Source of the DNA: Glutinoglossum americanum
Taxonomy: Eukaryota > Ascomycota > Geoglossomycetes > Geoglossales > Geoglossaceae
Assembly (NCBI GenBank): GCA_020080175.1
Contig: JAGHQL010000012.1
Span: 62,001-126,000, forward strand
Direction of reading: 5' to 3'
Length of the DNA: 64,000 bases
Below, piece after piece: positions 34,394 to 47,324 of the stretch. Position 1 is the first letter of the stretch, and the number at the start of each line of letters is the position of its first letter. The position numbers were made by a program, and so were the translations under genes. The notes below the pieces were generated by a model, which searched no databases, had not been told where the DNA came from, and saw only the letters and a program-made list of their open reading frames with translations.

Positions 34394-36645
34394 CTAATCT
34401 AGAGATTCCTCAAAATCGAGAGCGTCAGACATCTTAGTATCCCCGCGGTCCTCGGCTTCGATATCTGTTTGGTAACCAGACATGGTCTGATCAGGGAGGC
34501 TTACAGGGCTACTCGATCGATAGTGTTCGATCAAGGCCTCTTCCGGTGGAGAGAAAGACCACACCTAAACTGCACTGTCAGTATTACCGCTTTTATATTT
34601 CAAATTCAGAATGTCAACTCTGACCTCCATGATCGTCCGGCTAGCGCGGCTGGCCATTATGACAGCTTTTTCCTCCTCAAAAGCCACTCTCCACACGGCA
34701 TCCGCAGGCGAACTAAGTTCTCTAACCAGATGGCCAGTCTCAAGATCCCAAACCTTCACCCGTCCATCGCTTCCCCCGCTCACGACTCTAGTCTCATCAA
34801 ATTGTAAACTAGTGACGCTATTGTCGTGAGCGGCAAGGCGGTGAATTGGTGTCATCTTGTTGAGCGACCAGACGCGGACAGAGCCATCTGAGCCGCCTGT
34901 GACAAGTATGTCGCCCCGCATTTGCACTTGGCCCACCAAGGATGTGTGGCCTTGTAATATAGCATGACATTGCCTACAAAGGGCCGTTAGTGAGATGGCT
35001 AAGTTCGGCAGTACAGATCTAAGACCTACCCAGTGTTCGGATCCCATATTCGTACGCTCGTGTCTAGGCTACCAGTTGCGATTCTTGCGCCGTCAAATGC
35101 AATCGCATAGATTTGACTAAAGTGACCAGTTAAGGTCCTCAGGCATCTCCCTTCAGAAATGCTCCACACTCTCGCGGTTGTGTCGTAGCTCCCAGATACA
35201 GCTATGTCACCCTTGATTTCTAGACACCGAACGCTCGCTTGGTGGCCAACAAGAACATTTTTACATATGCCGGTCTTGATATCCCATATCCTTAAGGTGG
35301 TATCCCTAGAGCCCGAAATGGCGGTTTCTGCATTTGACATCTTTAGGCACCGCACAGTTGACGTGTGGCCTCTGAGAGTATGTACACTCTCCCTATAAAT
35401 AACGTCCAGAGTCAGCAACCAATGTATCTTTAGCTCGAGTTCGAATATCGGACTGACCCAGTAGCCATATTCCATACCCTCACGTCCCGATCACATCCCC
35501 CACTGACTAGTATATCGCCCCATGGAATCATCGCCCATACGCCCATAATGTGGCCCTGTAGCGTCTTTTGGTTGTCACCCTCTGTATCAAAGACATGAAT
35601 CTTTGCATTATCAAGCGCAACTACAATATACTTGGAAGTCAGGTGTAGACTTGTGACCACTCCCTGATCGGGCGTAATGTGCCGGCCCTTGACACGGCCG
35701 CCGTGCCGCCATGCTGTCTCAACCATGTACCTTTGCTTGAAATGCGACTTGTACGAGATCGCTTTGCGCCTTCGTGGGCTGGCAGAATCAACAGTGGCAT
35801 CGAAACTTCGAAGAGAAAGATTCGGGGCGCTTGTCGAAGGCCCAGGAAAATACTGGTCAAATAACCTGGAAGAGTCTGAAAGGGGTGCAGGCAGGGTGTA
35901 AGGACATGTTCTCGGATATGTTGGCAGCTGTCGATCAACGGGGACCGGGTTCCGTCCACACGATGAAGTCGATAGCCGGCGATAGGAATGCCTATCACAG
36001 AGGTTTTTCCAGGTCATATCATCACTGAGTAGTTCATGCCACCGCTTCGACACTTGCGATGATCTGGCTAGTGTCCTTGGGTCATCTATGAAAGTGAGAA
36101 CCTATATCATTAGAGGTTAGCAATGGATGACCGAGTGAGGCGAAGGGAGAGGAGTGTACCCGCAAACAGAGCTCATTCGGTAGAGTCCTGAATGGGTCCT
36201 TCTTCAATCGAGGACTAACAAAATCGTGTACAAAGCTTAGTTGCTGGCTATCACACAGATTCAGGATCTCTGCCAGGTATCTTTGCCGTTCCGAGCCGTC
36301 AAGACGACTAAAATGAGATCTTGCATCCTTCAAAAAGGCATCCTCATTCTCGTTAGCATTGTTCCACCTAGGTGCCCTATGATGGGGTGTCGGACTTGGC
36401 GCTGGTGTAGGCGGTGAGGCAGGAGCGGATGGCAGAAGATTGTGGGGGATGTTAGTCGGTATAGGCCTGCTTGGTGTCGGTAGAGCTTGGGGACGTGCAT
36501 GAATAGAATCGGATCTTCGAGAAAGTCTTGAGGACGAGGATAAAGGGATCGGAGCGGTCTTCAGCGTAATTTCTTCGTCGTCAGTGGTGACCATCGAAGC
36601 TCGACGCTGAGTTAGGCTCAGCGGTCGCGAATACTCTCCCGCCAT
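34394..36645 (-). CDS. CDC4: F-box/WD40 protein of CDC4/FBXW7 type
   Basis: Exons: 36645-36160, 36101-35458, 35392-35030, 34973-34625, 34564-34394; 670 residues; introns 56-65 bases. N-terminal 100 residues are Ser/Pro-rich. The F-box (about 150-198) starts FRTLPNELCLRVLTFI and ends MTWKNLC; the first intron splits it. At least seven WD40 blades follow from about residue 300, with repeated GH...VxGSxDxTxRxWD patterns such as GHTSTVRCL, ISGSRDTTLRIWD and SGGSDGRVKVWD. The layout and blade sequences resemble Cdc4/Fbxw7, the substrate receptor of SCF ubiquitin ligases that binds phosphodegrons on cyclins and transcription factors. Met30/SconB is the main alternative but lacks this degree of blade similarity. 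The C-terminus is acidic. Start: first in-frame ATG (MAGEYSRPL). Confidence 0.88.
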
Positions 36646-38154
36646 TGCAATACTCCGAATATTGTTCACCAAATGGCGTTAGTATCGTGAAGGGCGCGAA
36701 TGCCCTTTAACAGTCGCGCAAGTACGAAAACACGATGACAGATATAGACAGCTCTGTGTCTGGCCAGAACACTGCAAAAGCTGGGTGTACGGCGGTCCTG
36801 AGGCTGCTCGCATGAATCAAGATAGTATCTCGGTCTATGCGGAGCGCAACGGAGGGCACAGCGGAAGATAAAAAGGTCCGTCAATGGAACTCTCGGTATT
36901 CGTAATCACCAGTGTAACGACCGACAATTGTAGATCACAGATGGCGCGTTCGTTTTACTAGCCTAATTTTCAGTCGGATATTCCCCAGATGTCTCCTTAA
37001 CTGGAGATGGCGCAGAAGTAGAGACGTTGGTGAATCCTGTACCTGTTCTCTTAGTGAATCCTGGGGTGCTCTCTACTCGTACCGATTCGTTCTCAGGTCC
37101 GCTCTAAAGGGGTCTGAAAAGATAACCTGCGCAATATATTTCGAACAGAATACCATTGAACTCGGCAGATTTGCTTCAGGCGCCCAAGGGGAGAGGACCT
37201 GAATTTCTTGGCGGCGGTAGGGGAGGCGGGAAATCAGACCAGTGTCAACGCCCGCTAGCCGCCCAGCGGGAGATGGCGCAAAACCCGACCCACGGTTGAC
37301 ACGAGATGATTTGATGTCCACCGTACTCTGTAGAGTCGTTCAAGCCCGTCTTCAAGACAAGTACAAGTACATACGTTTAAATAAGTGATTTCACCGCCCC
37401 CACAAGAACACAAGACGTGCCGCATGAAACGCTGAACAGGCCGCCTCCAACGGACGAAGTACATACAAGTATTCAGCTCTACCGCACCCCCACCCCTGAA
37501 CCTCCCTGTGGCTGTCGTCTCCATGCATATGCCACCTTACGCAAAAAACCTACATTTCAAAGATAGCGAACTAGTTTTACGATAGCCTAACTTAATCAGC
37601 GTTTGTCAGGCATTCAAAGAGTCCACTATCCTCTACCAGAGATGGGAGGTTGCAACACATGAGCAAGAGGTCAAGCTAAATCAAGTGCTGTGGTGTCCCC
37701 GAGCGCTCTCGCCACGCAGTTAGCCGTGCGCAACAGTCGAGAAAAAAGACATTCAACTCAGACAAACACTGCAGCTTTTGGACTATGCAGAGTTGAGTTG
37801 GACGTGCTGAGAGCAACAGGGTACCGCTGCACCTTTATTGCAATCGTTACAGGTAGCTTCCCCCGCTCTTAGTGATAATGAATTCTCAAGCAGAGCAGCA
37901 AAGCTCGCTAGTAGGGAGCCGCCGAAATCTACTTGGTAGACGTCCCTAGACTCCTCAGGCCGTTCGACCGATGAATCGCCAATATTCTCGCTATCGTGAT
38001 CCTTCCATGTATTCGTTACCTATCGGGGACCAAGGCCTCGCTGACTAAGAAACTTCCATGCTATTGTACTAAATCACGTGTTCGCGCTAAACTCTTCTCC
38101 GTGTTCTTGAAATTTGAACTCTCATGTCCATATATCTACCAAGATCAGTCCGAT
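36646..38154. other. Divergent spacer, CDC4-like / bL12m
   Basis: 1.5 kb holding both promoters. Two GTACATAC sites (37367, 37459) lie near its middle. No credible gene. Confidence 0.6.
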
Positions 38155-38788
38155 ATGTCCAATCCTCTTGGAGTTAACGCCATAAGGTGCTACTTGCGAT
38201 CCATCCGCACATCTTCCTCCCTCTATACCTCCTCAGCTGCTGTCACTCATCCACCGCGAATATCACGACAACCTGCACGGCGATGGCAGTCGACCGATGC
38301 AGCAAATCCAAAGCTCTCGGGCATTGTGGACCAGATCAGCCAATTGACACTCCTAGAGACGGCAGACCTAGTGGGACTTCTCAAGGTGCGCTTACTAATG
38401 CTCTTAAGACTGAATACAATCAAAAGAGTTCTCAAATTAGGCTAACGGTCTAACAACAATCGCTCAGACACGACTCAGTATCCCCGACATGCCAATTGGC
38501 GGTTTCGCCGCCGCCGCTCCCGCTGCCCCTGCTGCCCCTGCTGAAGAAGAAGCCGCGCCTGCACAGCAAGAAAAGACGCTCTTCAACCTAAAATTGCAAT
38601 CGTTCGACGCTGCAGCGAAGCCGAAAATCATCAAGGAGATCAAAGCGATGTTAGGATTAAGTCTAGTGGACAGCAAGAAATTTGTGGAGAGCGCCCCCAA
38701 GATGATGAAAGAAGGAGTGCCTAAAGATGAAGGAGAGAAGATTGTTGAGGCTTTGAAGGCGCTCGGTGGAGTAGTTGTCATGGAGTAG
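38155..38788 (+). CDS. MRPL12: Mitochondrial large-subunit ribosomal protein bL12m
   Basis: Exons 38155-38385 and 38468-38788; one phase-0 intron of 82 bases; 183 residues. The N-terminal about 50 residues are Arg/Ser-rich (SRQPARRWQS) and fit a mitochondrial presequence. The L7/L12 N-terminal dimerisation helix follows (VDQISQLTLLETADLVGLLK), then an Ala/Pro hinge (AAAAPAAPAAPAEEE), then the globular domain with FNLKLQSFDAAAKPKIIKEIK, LGLSLVDSKKFVESAP and IVEALKALGG. bL12 forms the stalk that recruits translation factors on the mitoribosome. Domain order and length are normal. Confidence 0.95.
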
Positions 38789-39312
38789 ACTCTCCTCGTG
38801 CGAGAGAGCGGCTTTGGAAGATAGAAAAGGTTTGTATTTTTATATAGAAGTAGAAATGTATAAAACCCATCCCACTATTCTGAATGGGCTGAGGATTCCC
38901 TTGGATGCTGGCTTGGGAGGAAAGAACCCCTTGAGACTACCTTTAAGAGAATAGTTACCATTTCACATTGATATCATATTACATCAAAACGTTTCCGCGC
39001 CACTCCCCACCATAACCAAAACGTCCACTATCTAAATGAAGGGAGAGAGTAAAGATAACGCCTGCCCGCGCACACATTACCAAACAACCTGATGATATGC
39101 CTGTCTGAAGTCTTGGGCTAAGTATTCTCGCCAAGTTAGCGAAAATGGACATTAGCACTAGCTTTATGTCTAGCGTACCATAATCCAAAATACCACCGCA
39201 GTCACTTTCGGCACGTTTGTTTTCGGCTTCAGGGAGCCTAAAGGACCGCGAGATATTCAGTAACAAGACTACTCTATGGCCCTAGCGCTACCAACTGGTA
39301 ACGAGAACTGTC
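38789..39312. other. Convergent spacer, bL12m / OMA1
   Basis: Two 3' ends. Short frames only; nothing recognisable. Confidence 0.55.
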
Positions 39313-40709
39313 TTACCACTCCTGGATCTTGGTAACGCGATTTTGACTCTTTTTAGAGTGCGTTAGCTAGAGCATAAGACCTTTCTAGATCGCAAGTATG
39401 TTGATGTTACGGCAACCTACAGAGGGATGGGTCGATAGCCACTGCGGCGGAGCAAATTGCTCGGCCTTTTCCATCCGTTTCCACCTAAATCGCTGTTAGG
39501 CAGCTGGGTATCTATGTAGGTATCTGGAGCAAAAGAGCTTACACTCCGACAGCAGCCTCAGGATCATAACAACTCTGGGCCATCATCACTAGATCAAACC
39601 TTAGTAAGTGAACTCAGCACCGCCACTGGGTCTACTTACTTAACCCAATATAATCCGCCTTAAAATTGAATTAGCAAATAGACGATATAGTCGAGCTACA
39701 TCGGGGTTTTACCTCTGACTGCGAGACGTTAATCAATCTAAGTTCATGGCTATATTAAGGGAGCGTGCAAGGCATACCTCTTGTCCCCGGGAACCGGGTC
39801 TCGTGAATCCAAAATCTATGAGAATCTGGGACAGGAAGTCTGGGGCCCCAAATAGATATGCAAGACCCCACATGCCTATATATACCCACACTACCTGACT
39901 CAGGCGCTCAGCGGCGTGGTGGGCAACATTATGAGCGATCTCGTGACCGAGAACGACCGCCAGCCCGTCCTCCGTTTCGCAGATAGGCAAGATGCCGCTG
40001 GGTTTTCCGTCAGTGGAGCCGATTTTGGGGTAGATGAAGGACCAGTGACGAACCTAAATACAAAGACCTTCCCTCTGGGATATACCGTCAATCGTTATAC
40101 CAGCACTTTTAGATGGGGAGTCTTCTCACCCAGGAATGACAAAGGCATTGATTTGTTTAGGGTCATCAATAACATGAACCTCCCACTTCAAATCGTTAAG
40201 TCCCGACGCTGGTATAAGGCGGTTTAAGACTCGCTGTACCAACCTGGAGTCTGGGTGGTACGTTGGTAGAACTTTATCCCCAAATTGTCGTAGGACCTGT
40301 TGGTACATCTGCTTTGCAAACTCCTTCTCCATCTCCGGCGACACGACATTAAAACGTCTACGCCCGGACACCTAGACAGCACAACTGACCGTGAGTAGGC
40401 AGAGCCTACAACCCAGAAGGTAAGACTTACAGGGACTTCCTCTAAATTCGATGTGTAAAAGTAGACGCCACAGCCCACAAGGCAAATTGTGCCATACCTG
40501 ATTGCGGGACTCTGAGTCCACTGCGCCTTGAGGTTATTCACCCTATGGAATCTGCTGTACCGCGGGCCGCCCCCAGGATATCCAGTGCGATACGCTGTTC
40601 GTTTTTGCAAGTACACAAATGGGGAGCGGAGGGGTTTGAGCCGAATCATGTTCCGCGAGACAACCTGTGTCACAACACCCTTCCCTGCAGCCAGCTGGGA
40701 CGCAAACAT
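39313..40709 (-). CDS. OMA1: Mitochondrial zinc metalloprotease OMA1
   Basis: Eight exons: 40709-40431, 40371-40130, 40074-40054 (21 bases), 39997-39778, 39658-39640 (19 bases), 39588-39543 (46 bases), 39484-39421, 39348-39313; 308 residues. Introns are 51-119 bases, all GT-AG. M48-family stress-activated protease of the mitochondrial inner membrane. Visible: basic presequence, a membrane segment near residues 75-92 (AIRYGTICLVGCGVYFY), zinc motif HEIAH at 199-203, and third ligand Glu254 in E-ADYIG, with exon 4 ending at that Glu. Then LMMAQSCYDPEAAVGVWKRM and PPQWLSTHPS. Without the tiny exons the conserved GGKVFVFSG and EADYIGL blocks are lost, which supports them. The protein stops right after KIQEW, where relatives have a few more residues (EWLPxA); a further splice there is possible. 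Confidence 0.93.
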
Positions 40710-41174
40710 TGTAGCACTAGCCTGCACGCCCTGTTACCGACTCATGAAGGTTGGGCTTTTGAAATGTCCCTCCAATTGCAGACTAAATCCGAGGTATTCC
40801 CGTCTTGGGATAGGCTCCGCCTGGCGAGTAGTAATCAATTCGGATTGCGGCTCAAATGACGCTTAATTTTCGAGATCATCCAAGGCCATTAAATAAATAT
40901 TCATTGACTACTCAAATATCCAATACCCTACCAGCCCAGAAAAGTTCTCAGAGAAGAACGATCCAAAAGAGAATCTACATCAATCGCCCGCGTAGGTATT
41001 GAAATCATTACACATAAATAAGAACACCATCCAACACCTTGATCGAACCAATTGCAGTCTTTCAAGACGCCTTGCCCGCAAGTCGCGATATCATGTCAAT
41101 ATAGTATTACAGAAAAGCTTGGAACATCATCATAGTACAGTCGTGGCAACGGTGACAGTGCACTAGTTCAGCCA
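40710..41174. other. OMA1 upstream spacer
   Basis: Runs from the OMA1 start to the stop of the Far1/Ste5-type gene, both on the minus strand. Nothing recognisable. Confidence 0.5.
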
Positions 41175-44100
41175 TTAAGTTTCCTCCAGCAAAGCCTCGT
41201 CAGCCTCTCGCCATTCCCGTGATTTCGCAGAAAGCTTCTTAATGCCTGCCACACGGCCGGCCCAAAGAGACTCGGTAGGCGTCCTAAAGGTATAAGCTCG
41301 TTGTGAGGATATAACGCCGATTGCTTGGAGAACTGCTTTTCTCGAATCCCTCCCGAAGACAGCGGGATGATTGATCCATTCAAGGGATGACTCCAGCTCC
41401 GCATCAAGGCCTGAAACTGTGGTTATGTCAATACCAGCGGCAGGCGTATAGTTGGTTTCAGCGTGCGGTGATGGGGTGCGCCTGCGCTCCGGGGAAGTCC
41501 CTGTGGCAGAGGGCGGAGGAGTGCCACTCGAACTGAGCGCACTATTCAGGGATGGAGACTTTGTCGGCGTCGGTGGAATAGGAGGCAGCCCGCCTTTGCC
41601 AAGGCCTTTCAAAATGCTGCGAGTTTCTGTAAGAAGGTGCTGTGCACGTTCATGCTGGCCCCGAGACACAAGCGTCAACGCTCGTGTGAGCATATCAGAC
41701 GTCAATAATTCCATCCGGCGTTGAACGACAGAAGGGTGAGGGGGAATCGGCGGTGTGCTCGGTCTATCAGTTTGCTTTCGTTTCGGCTGAGCAGGTAGCA
41801 TCGTGATTGCCAGAAGGGACGGCCGGGGCAGGTGGGTAAGGGTGCCATCTCGCAGGATATCGCAGTACGTAAGGTCTGCCTGAATCAACGGGACTTCCTC
41901 TACACTGATTACACGTTGCTCATTTTCATCCAATGGACCGCCAAGAGCCTCCAGACCCGACACTATGGACTCCCAGGGGTCCTGGGGCAACTGCTCCTGT
42001 GAAGAGCTATCCGGAGCGATAACAAGTTGGACAAGAATATCTGCAACTTAGTCAGCGAGACCAACTCATATAAGATAGTGCACAAACCTCTCTTATCTCC
42101 GAATCTTAAATCGCCAAGAGCAGCCTCTGCATCCCTTCCAGTTGCTCGTTTGGTTATCTGTAATGCCCCGCTGATCTTTACGAATTTGGCTGGAGAGCCT
42201 TCAGGGAGCTTCAGTCTTAACTTAACGTTCTGATGCGATAGAGTTTGCAGGGATCCGAGGCACCCAGCAACGCATTCCCTCAACATCATCCAGTCTTTAA
42301 CGTATGTATAAGAGGCTTTAGTGCGAGTAGATAGTTCAATCATTGTGTCTGGCTTGTGGGTTAATCCAAGTCCAAATGAATGAATAGTAACCCTAGCCGA
42401 ACGTTAGTTGACGGACGACACTTTAATCTGCGGTGAACAAACTTTGCAGCCTCGGCTCTAGATACCACAAAATCCACACTATCGGCATCTGATGTTGAAG
42501 AGTCACTTATGAGCAGGATGGTTGCAATCGGATTGTTCGACTTCCGCTGCATCAAGAGATCCATCGCAACGTTGGCGCCCTCTACAACATCTGCACGAAG
42601 ACTTTTCTGACCCACAGGGCGAATTGAGCTAAGGATGTTAGCCCACCCACTCCAGGTCTTCGTGGTCATACCAACGAGGGGAACGCCGCCACCGCTAGAG
42701 CCGAACGTTACGAGACCCATCCGGTCCCGGTTGCCCAGGTTTTGGACAAGAAATCTCAACGCATCGCGAAGGAGGGTAATCTTCAGGCCTTGCATAGAGG
42801 AAGAAACCGGGATGACGACGACGATGTCCAGGGGGACATGGATTGCTGACGGCAGTCTATATGCACCCTTGGCAGAGTTAGTATACTCTGTTGGTGCAGT
42901 GTTGGTAGATCTATTTGCGCCATAGGCAGAATTTACCGAAGACACCCTCCTCGTTGTCTTCAGCGTCCGGTAATCATCCTCATCAGTCTCTGAGGTCTCT
43001 GTAGTTTCGTAATTGGGATATGTGACGGCTGCTGGAGCCTCCGACGCGTTAAGGTCAAGGAGAGCCCTCCTCCACTGCCCTAATTGGCCCCGATTAGGAA
43101 ACTGAAGGTGAAAGGACGGCAGTTCGGCAACGGAGAGACTCAAGGTGAGTATATGCTCATCTAATAAGCGTAAGTTTGGGTTAATTTCACAAACTAAGAG
43201 CTCAAGAAAGAGGCCCACCTTGAGAAGCAGATTCGATAACTTGCTTTAGGTGTTTCTTGATTAAGATTGAGCCCTTCAGGGTGCACTTCAACGCCTTCTT
43301 TTTAGATGCCTCGTCCCAGTTTGGTGGTGGCGTAACCTTCTTCTCCTTCACGCAAATGAGCATCTCCGAGAAAAGGTAACATTCCAGTTCTTGCCATGAT
43401 TGACGATCCTTGCCGACTTTAACGGTCCCATAGAGCCGAAGTCTTCCAAATCTGTAGCCCGTTAGTTTCAGTATGCACAAGGTAAGATACAATAGAGTAC
43501 CTTTGAAAATCTAGTCCATGCCAGTTCTCCACACGAACACGCAAGTCTTCCGTAATCGCATCTAGCGTCCCGGGTGACTGGTCGGGAGATGAGGGCTTTT
43601 TGGGGGACTCGGACCGAGCCCGCTGATATTCATCATCACGAGACAAAGGTTGCGCCTGAGGCGCGCTTCGAAGATCTTCAAGGTCAGGTCTCCACAAGCC
43701 TTCAGGTACCTCAACAGTAACCAGGCAGGTCAAGGTCTGCTGCTGTCGAGAGCGGTTGAGTGTCGGAAATTCGCTTCGTACGACAATGGTAGGGGAGGGA
43801 ATAGGGTTCTTTGCCGTGCCGTGCTGAGTGCTCAAGTCGGTCTCCATCGACTGAACATCATAGTCGTGCCGTCGGCCATTGACGCTCTGGTGCGTTTCTG
43901 GGTAGTCTCCCGATGAAGCTGCGCCAGTGGTTCCACTACCGTTCCTAAAATGTTGACGTCCGAGACGTTCAATACGTTCTCGACTCTCCCTGCTGTCTCG
44001 CTGCTGATCTTGTGAACTTGAATCACGAACAGGGCGATCACGAGATGTTGATTGCCCATCCCAAGGCGTAGGCGTAGATTGCGACTCCCGGGGCGAATCC

Positions 44101-44816
44101 CTCGCATCACTAATGGAAACGGAACGTACAATAGTGCTCAACTTTTCTACACGGGTGTCAGCTTAGTCTTGAATCGATGGCTCGGCGACATTACCTAAAT
44201 CGAGGACGTTGCCCCCTCTGCTGGTGTCAAGTCCCAGTGGCGCATTGCATGTTGGACAGTACTGTGACTCGAATTCCTTGATATACTCATAAAAGCAAGC
44301 CTCGTGCGAAATATGGCCGCAAGAAAATTGGAGTATTCGTTCACCGCGGAGAGTGTGTTCCAAAGGCTCTTCGCAAACAGCGCAAACCCCACCGACAAAT
44401 GTCCTCTCCCGCCTCGTGCGCGACCGCTCCAAGTCTAGCATTCCCGCCATCGGGGCGACCTTCTTCCGGCCGAGGGAAGTCTCAGAATGAGAGCTATAAG
44501 TCGGTCGATCACCTTGCCACGAGCGAGCGTATGATCCCCCTGTTGCTGGGCGAAGACGAGACGACTGATATGAACTATTGTTGGGCCTGAGAGACGCAGA
44601 CGAAGCCGATCGGTCAGCCAGGTTGGGGTCGCTCGCCTGATGGCGTAGCCGTCCGTTAAGGTGAGTAGGACCGACAGATTCCTCGAAATATTCCTGTTCT
44701 TCCGCAATAGTGTCTCTAGGTTTTCCTCTCTTTCCGCCGAGACCGAAGCGATACCAATTACTCGAAAGATGAGGATCTTTCTCTTTGGTGGAGTTGGATT
44801 TGGGACGTCTAGACAT
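41175..44816 (-). CDS. RING-PH-VWA scaffold, Far1/Ste5 type
   Basis: Exons: 44816-44195, 44146-43501, 43451-43219, 43160-42443, 42392-42088, 42040-41175; 1129 residues; introns 47-58 bases, phases consistent. RING at about 145-192 (CAVCEEPLEH, FSCGHISHEACF, YCPTCNAPL). A Ser/Arg-rich linker follows, then a PH-like domain from about residue 415 (FGRLRLYGTVKVG, LECYLFSEMLICVKEKK). A von Willebrand A domain starts near 612 (HVPLDIVVVIPVSSSM, MGLVTFGSSGGG). Its metal site lacks the first Asp of DxSxS, so it probably does not bind metal. The C-terminus is Pro/Ser-rich and ends in a helical segment. RING, PH and VWA in this order is the layout of yeast Far1 and Ste5, pheromone-MAPK scaffolds; a signalling-scaffold role is inferred. 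An E3 ligase with the same domains is the alternative. Confidence 0.75.
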
Positions 44817-47324
44817 GGGACGAGTGTCTTGAACTGCTTACAGGAAGGTGGGATGGCCCAACCCTTTCAGTTATTTTCCTGCTGTAATCAGATTCTCACT
44901 CGCGGGGGCACTGCGACGGTTTTGTAGGGGCTGCGCTGTATTGGTGGAAGCCTGCAGGTTGGTGCGCGGGAACTTGAAGAGCGCTGCCGAAAGGTAAGCA
45001 CGTTTGGCGACTGTCTAGAGTTTTACCGAACTCTGTTCTCCTGCAGCCGTCCGGCGTCGTCCGCGGTGCAAACAATCAGCAAGACTCAGGAGGGGGCGAA
45101 GAGGGCTCAGGCCCACAAGTCTCGAGAGAAACGGGAAGGGGGCCGAGCCGCCAAGGGGGACTGTTCTCGGTATGGTTGTCTTCGGTATGGCTGTCTTCGG
45201 TATGGCTGTCTTCGTGCTAGCAGTAAATGTGGCTTGTTGTAGGATTTTGCTGAATCATGTCAGTGTGTACGCAGTAAACGTTGCATCGGAGTTTTGTATG
45301 CGAACCGTGGTAGCACTCCGTGAGGAAGTATTTTGTAAGTGATGATCTTCGAAACACGCCGATTTTTCCCCCCTATGTGTTATCAACCGATAGACCTTCC
45401 CATCTAACCCTATCGAACGGCTCGCGTTCTCCTATAGGATACTCTGGCAAACTCTCCGAGCCGGCGATGTGGCAGGCTAAACCGTACGGCTCGATTACGT
45501 GGGATGTGGGTGAGTTCTTTCGTGGGATGAAAGAGTTGGTTCTAGCGATGATTCGTCAGAATTGATTGCAGTGGCGCCCGCCACTGAAGCTTTGAAATGT
45601 CACCCGTACTCTCTTGAGGATGGGGTACGAATGTATGACAATGGTCACAGATGAGCGATCTTATTCAGGTCTCGGCAGAAGTAAAGCATCCTAGGTCGTT
45701 GGCATGCAGCCTAACCATTTGCCCGTTCAACGCTTGATGAACCCTTTCAAGGGAATCCTTGACGGATGGTTATGCATGGAAAACGTGTCCGGCTTCGGTC
45801 AAGAAAGTTCGACCAAGAGTCCGGAACAAAGCCCAAAAACCGACAGAAAATGTTGTTTTTTATCGGCCGTCGTGCTCTTCGAGGTTCCAACACTTCGATT
45901 TAATTTCAAAACTCTAAGGTAGATTTTTAGATAGATACCCTAGGCATTCTCCAATATCCCTCCTAGTAGAGCTCCGATATTCCCCACAAAGAATCCTAGT
46001 GCTTGGCGTTAACTGACGAAATACACACTAGAAGATCCCTTCGTCCAGCTTTCCATGTCTTCCATTTCTCCCTTCCAATATATTTCCCCATGCACTAACC
46101 TCGAGGGGACGCGCCGAGGCTGAGAGTTTTCCCGGATTCAACCCATTTCAGTGCATCCCCGTCGGGTATCGCCATCCTCGGGTGTAGGTAAAAATGTTGT
46201 GTGCCGGTCGTGCGCCAGATCCAAGACGCTCGTGATTGGGGGTCGACTCAGCTGCCAGTTTGGTAAGTGACACTCAGACATCTCTCCCCCAGACGTTAAC
46301 AAAGGACCAATTAGCGTCCTTGACAAGCAATTTCCTGCGTGTAATATGGCGCAACCCATGGAACGATTTGCATCGCCCCAGCTATGATTCCAGAGAGCGA
46401 TAGAACGTTGACGAGATTCCCCATTGATAAATTGCATTTACGCTCAGGTCTACTGATCGCGCCCGGTCCCATGATCCGCAGTAGCGGGTAAACCTAAGTG
46501 TCCTTACTCAACGCTATATTGCATTACAAGGCTTTATTAAGTGTATGTGCGCAAGCCATATCCACCCACGGTCAGTGCCGCGTGCTAGGAACCAAGAGGA
46601 TCCGCCTCAATAGGCCGGCGCCAGAATTTCGGCACCTAATTGAAACCGCAGGAGCCCAGTCTTTGCCCTATGGGGACTTCGGGATTCACTGGCGACCGTT
46701 TCCACAGCGCGGACCGACACACTTCGGCTTAAGCTTCAGGATTTCTTTGCCTTCCATGCCGGACCGCAAAATGCTCTTTTGAGGTCAATTCTGAGGATGT
46801 GCCACATCCCCCGAAATGATAACTCGGCCCAGATATGCCCCCGATGTCAGGTTAGACGCTCACTTAACATCTAAGGGCATCTCCGTGTACCAAGCGTCGG
46901 CATGTATGTACGCTGATAGTGGTACACACATAACCTGTATATGATGTAAGCACTTACATGTTTCTCAATGTACAGATTGTATTTGAAAGCCGTGGTTCTC
47001 AGGCTACACCAGATCAAAATAGCCCAGTTGTTCGGTTTACAAGTACGTATACTAAGGTATTCTGTGTTTTTATACCGTATCTGTTTTGGGCTTATCTCGT
47101 TTTACAGTGTACGTCGAGAAAATTTACACAGGATCTGAGGATAAGTTTTGCGTAGTGAAGCACACAAGAAAAAAAAATATTTTGTGCATTTTTGATACAA
47201 GCGCTTAGAATGTATCACATAATCATGGGATTCGCTTATCCTAGCTCCCCAACGTTCAACATTCTTTTTGCTTTAAGACGCTCGATCTCAGGACGATCAA
47301 CAGAAACATCAATTATTCCCCATT
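44817..47324. other. Divergent spacer, Far1/Ste5-type / PDA1
   Basis: 2.5 kb between two outward-facing genes. It holds a 15-base tandem repeat (45166-45210) and a GTATGTAC site at 46904. Several 60-100 codon frames exist, but none has protein-like character or splice partners. Confidence 0.6.
45166..45210. repeat. 15-bp tandem repeat, three units
   Basis: Unit TTCGGTATGGCTGTC, two exact copies (45181-45195, 45196-45210) preceded by one diverged copy, about 350 bases upstream of the Far1/Ste5-type gene start. Confidence 0.85.

Noticed and set aside
44900-47300. Small genes in the Far1/Ste5-type / PDA1 spacer
   Set aside because: Frames of 60-100 codons only, without conserved motifs or coherent splice signals.
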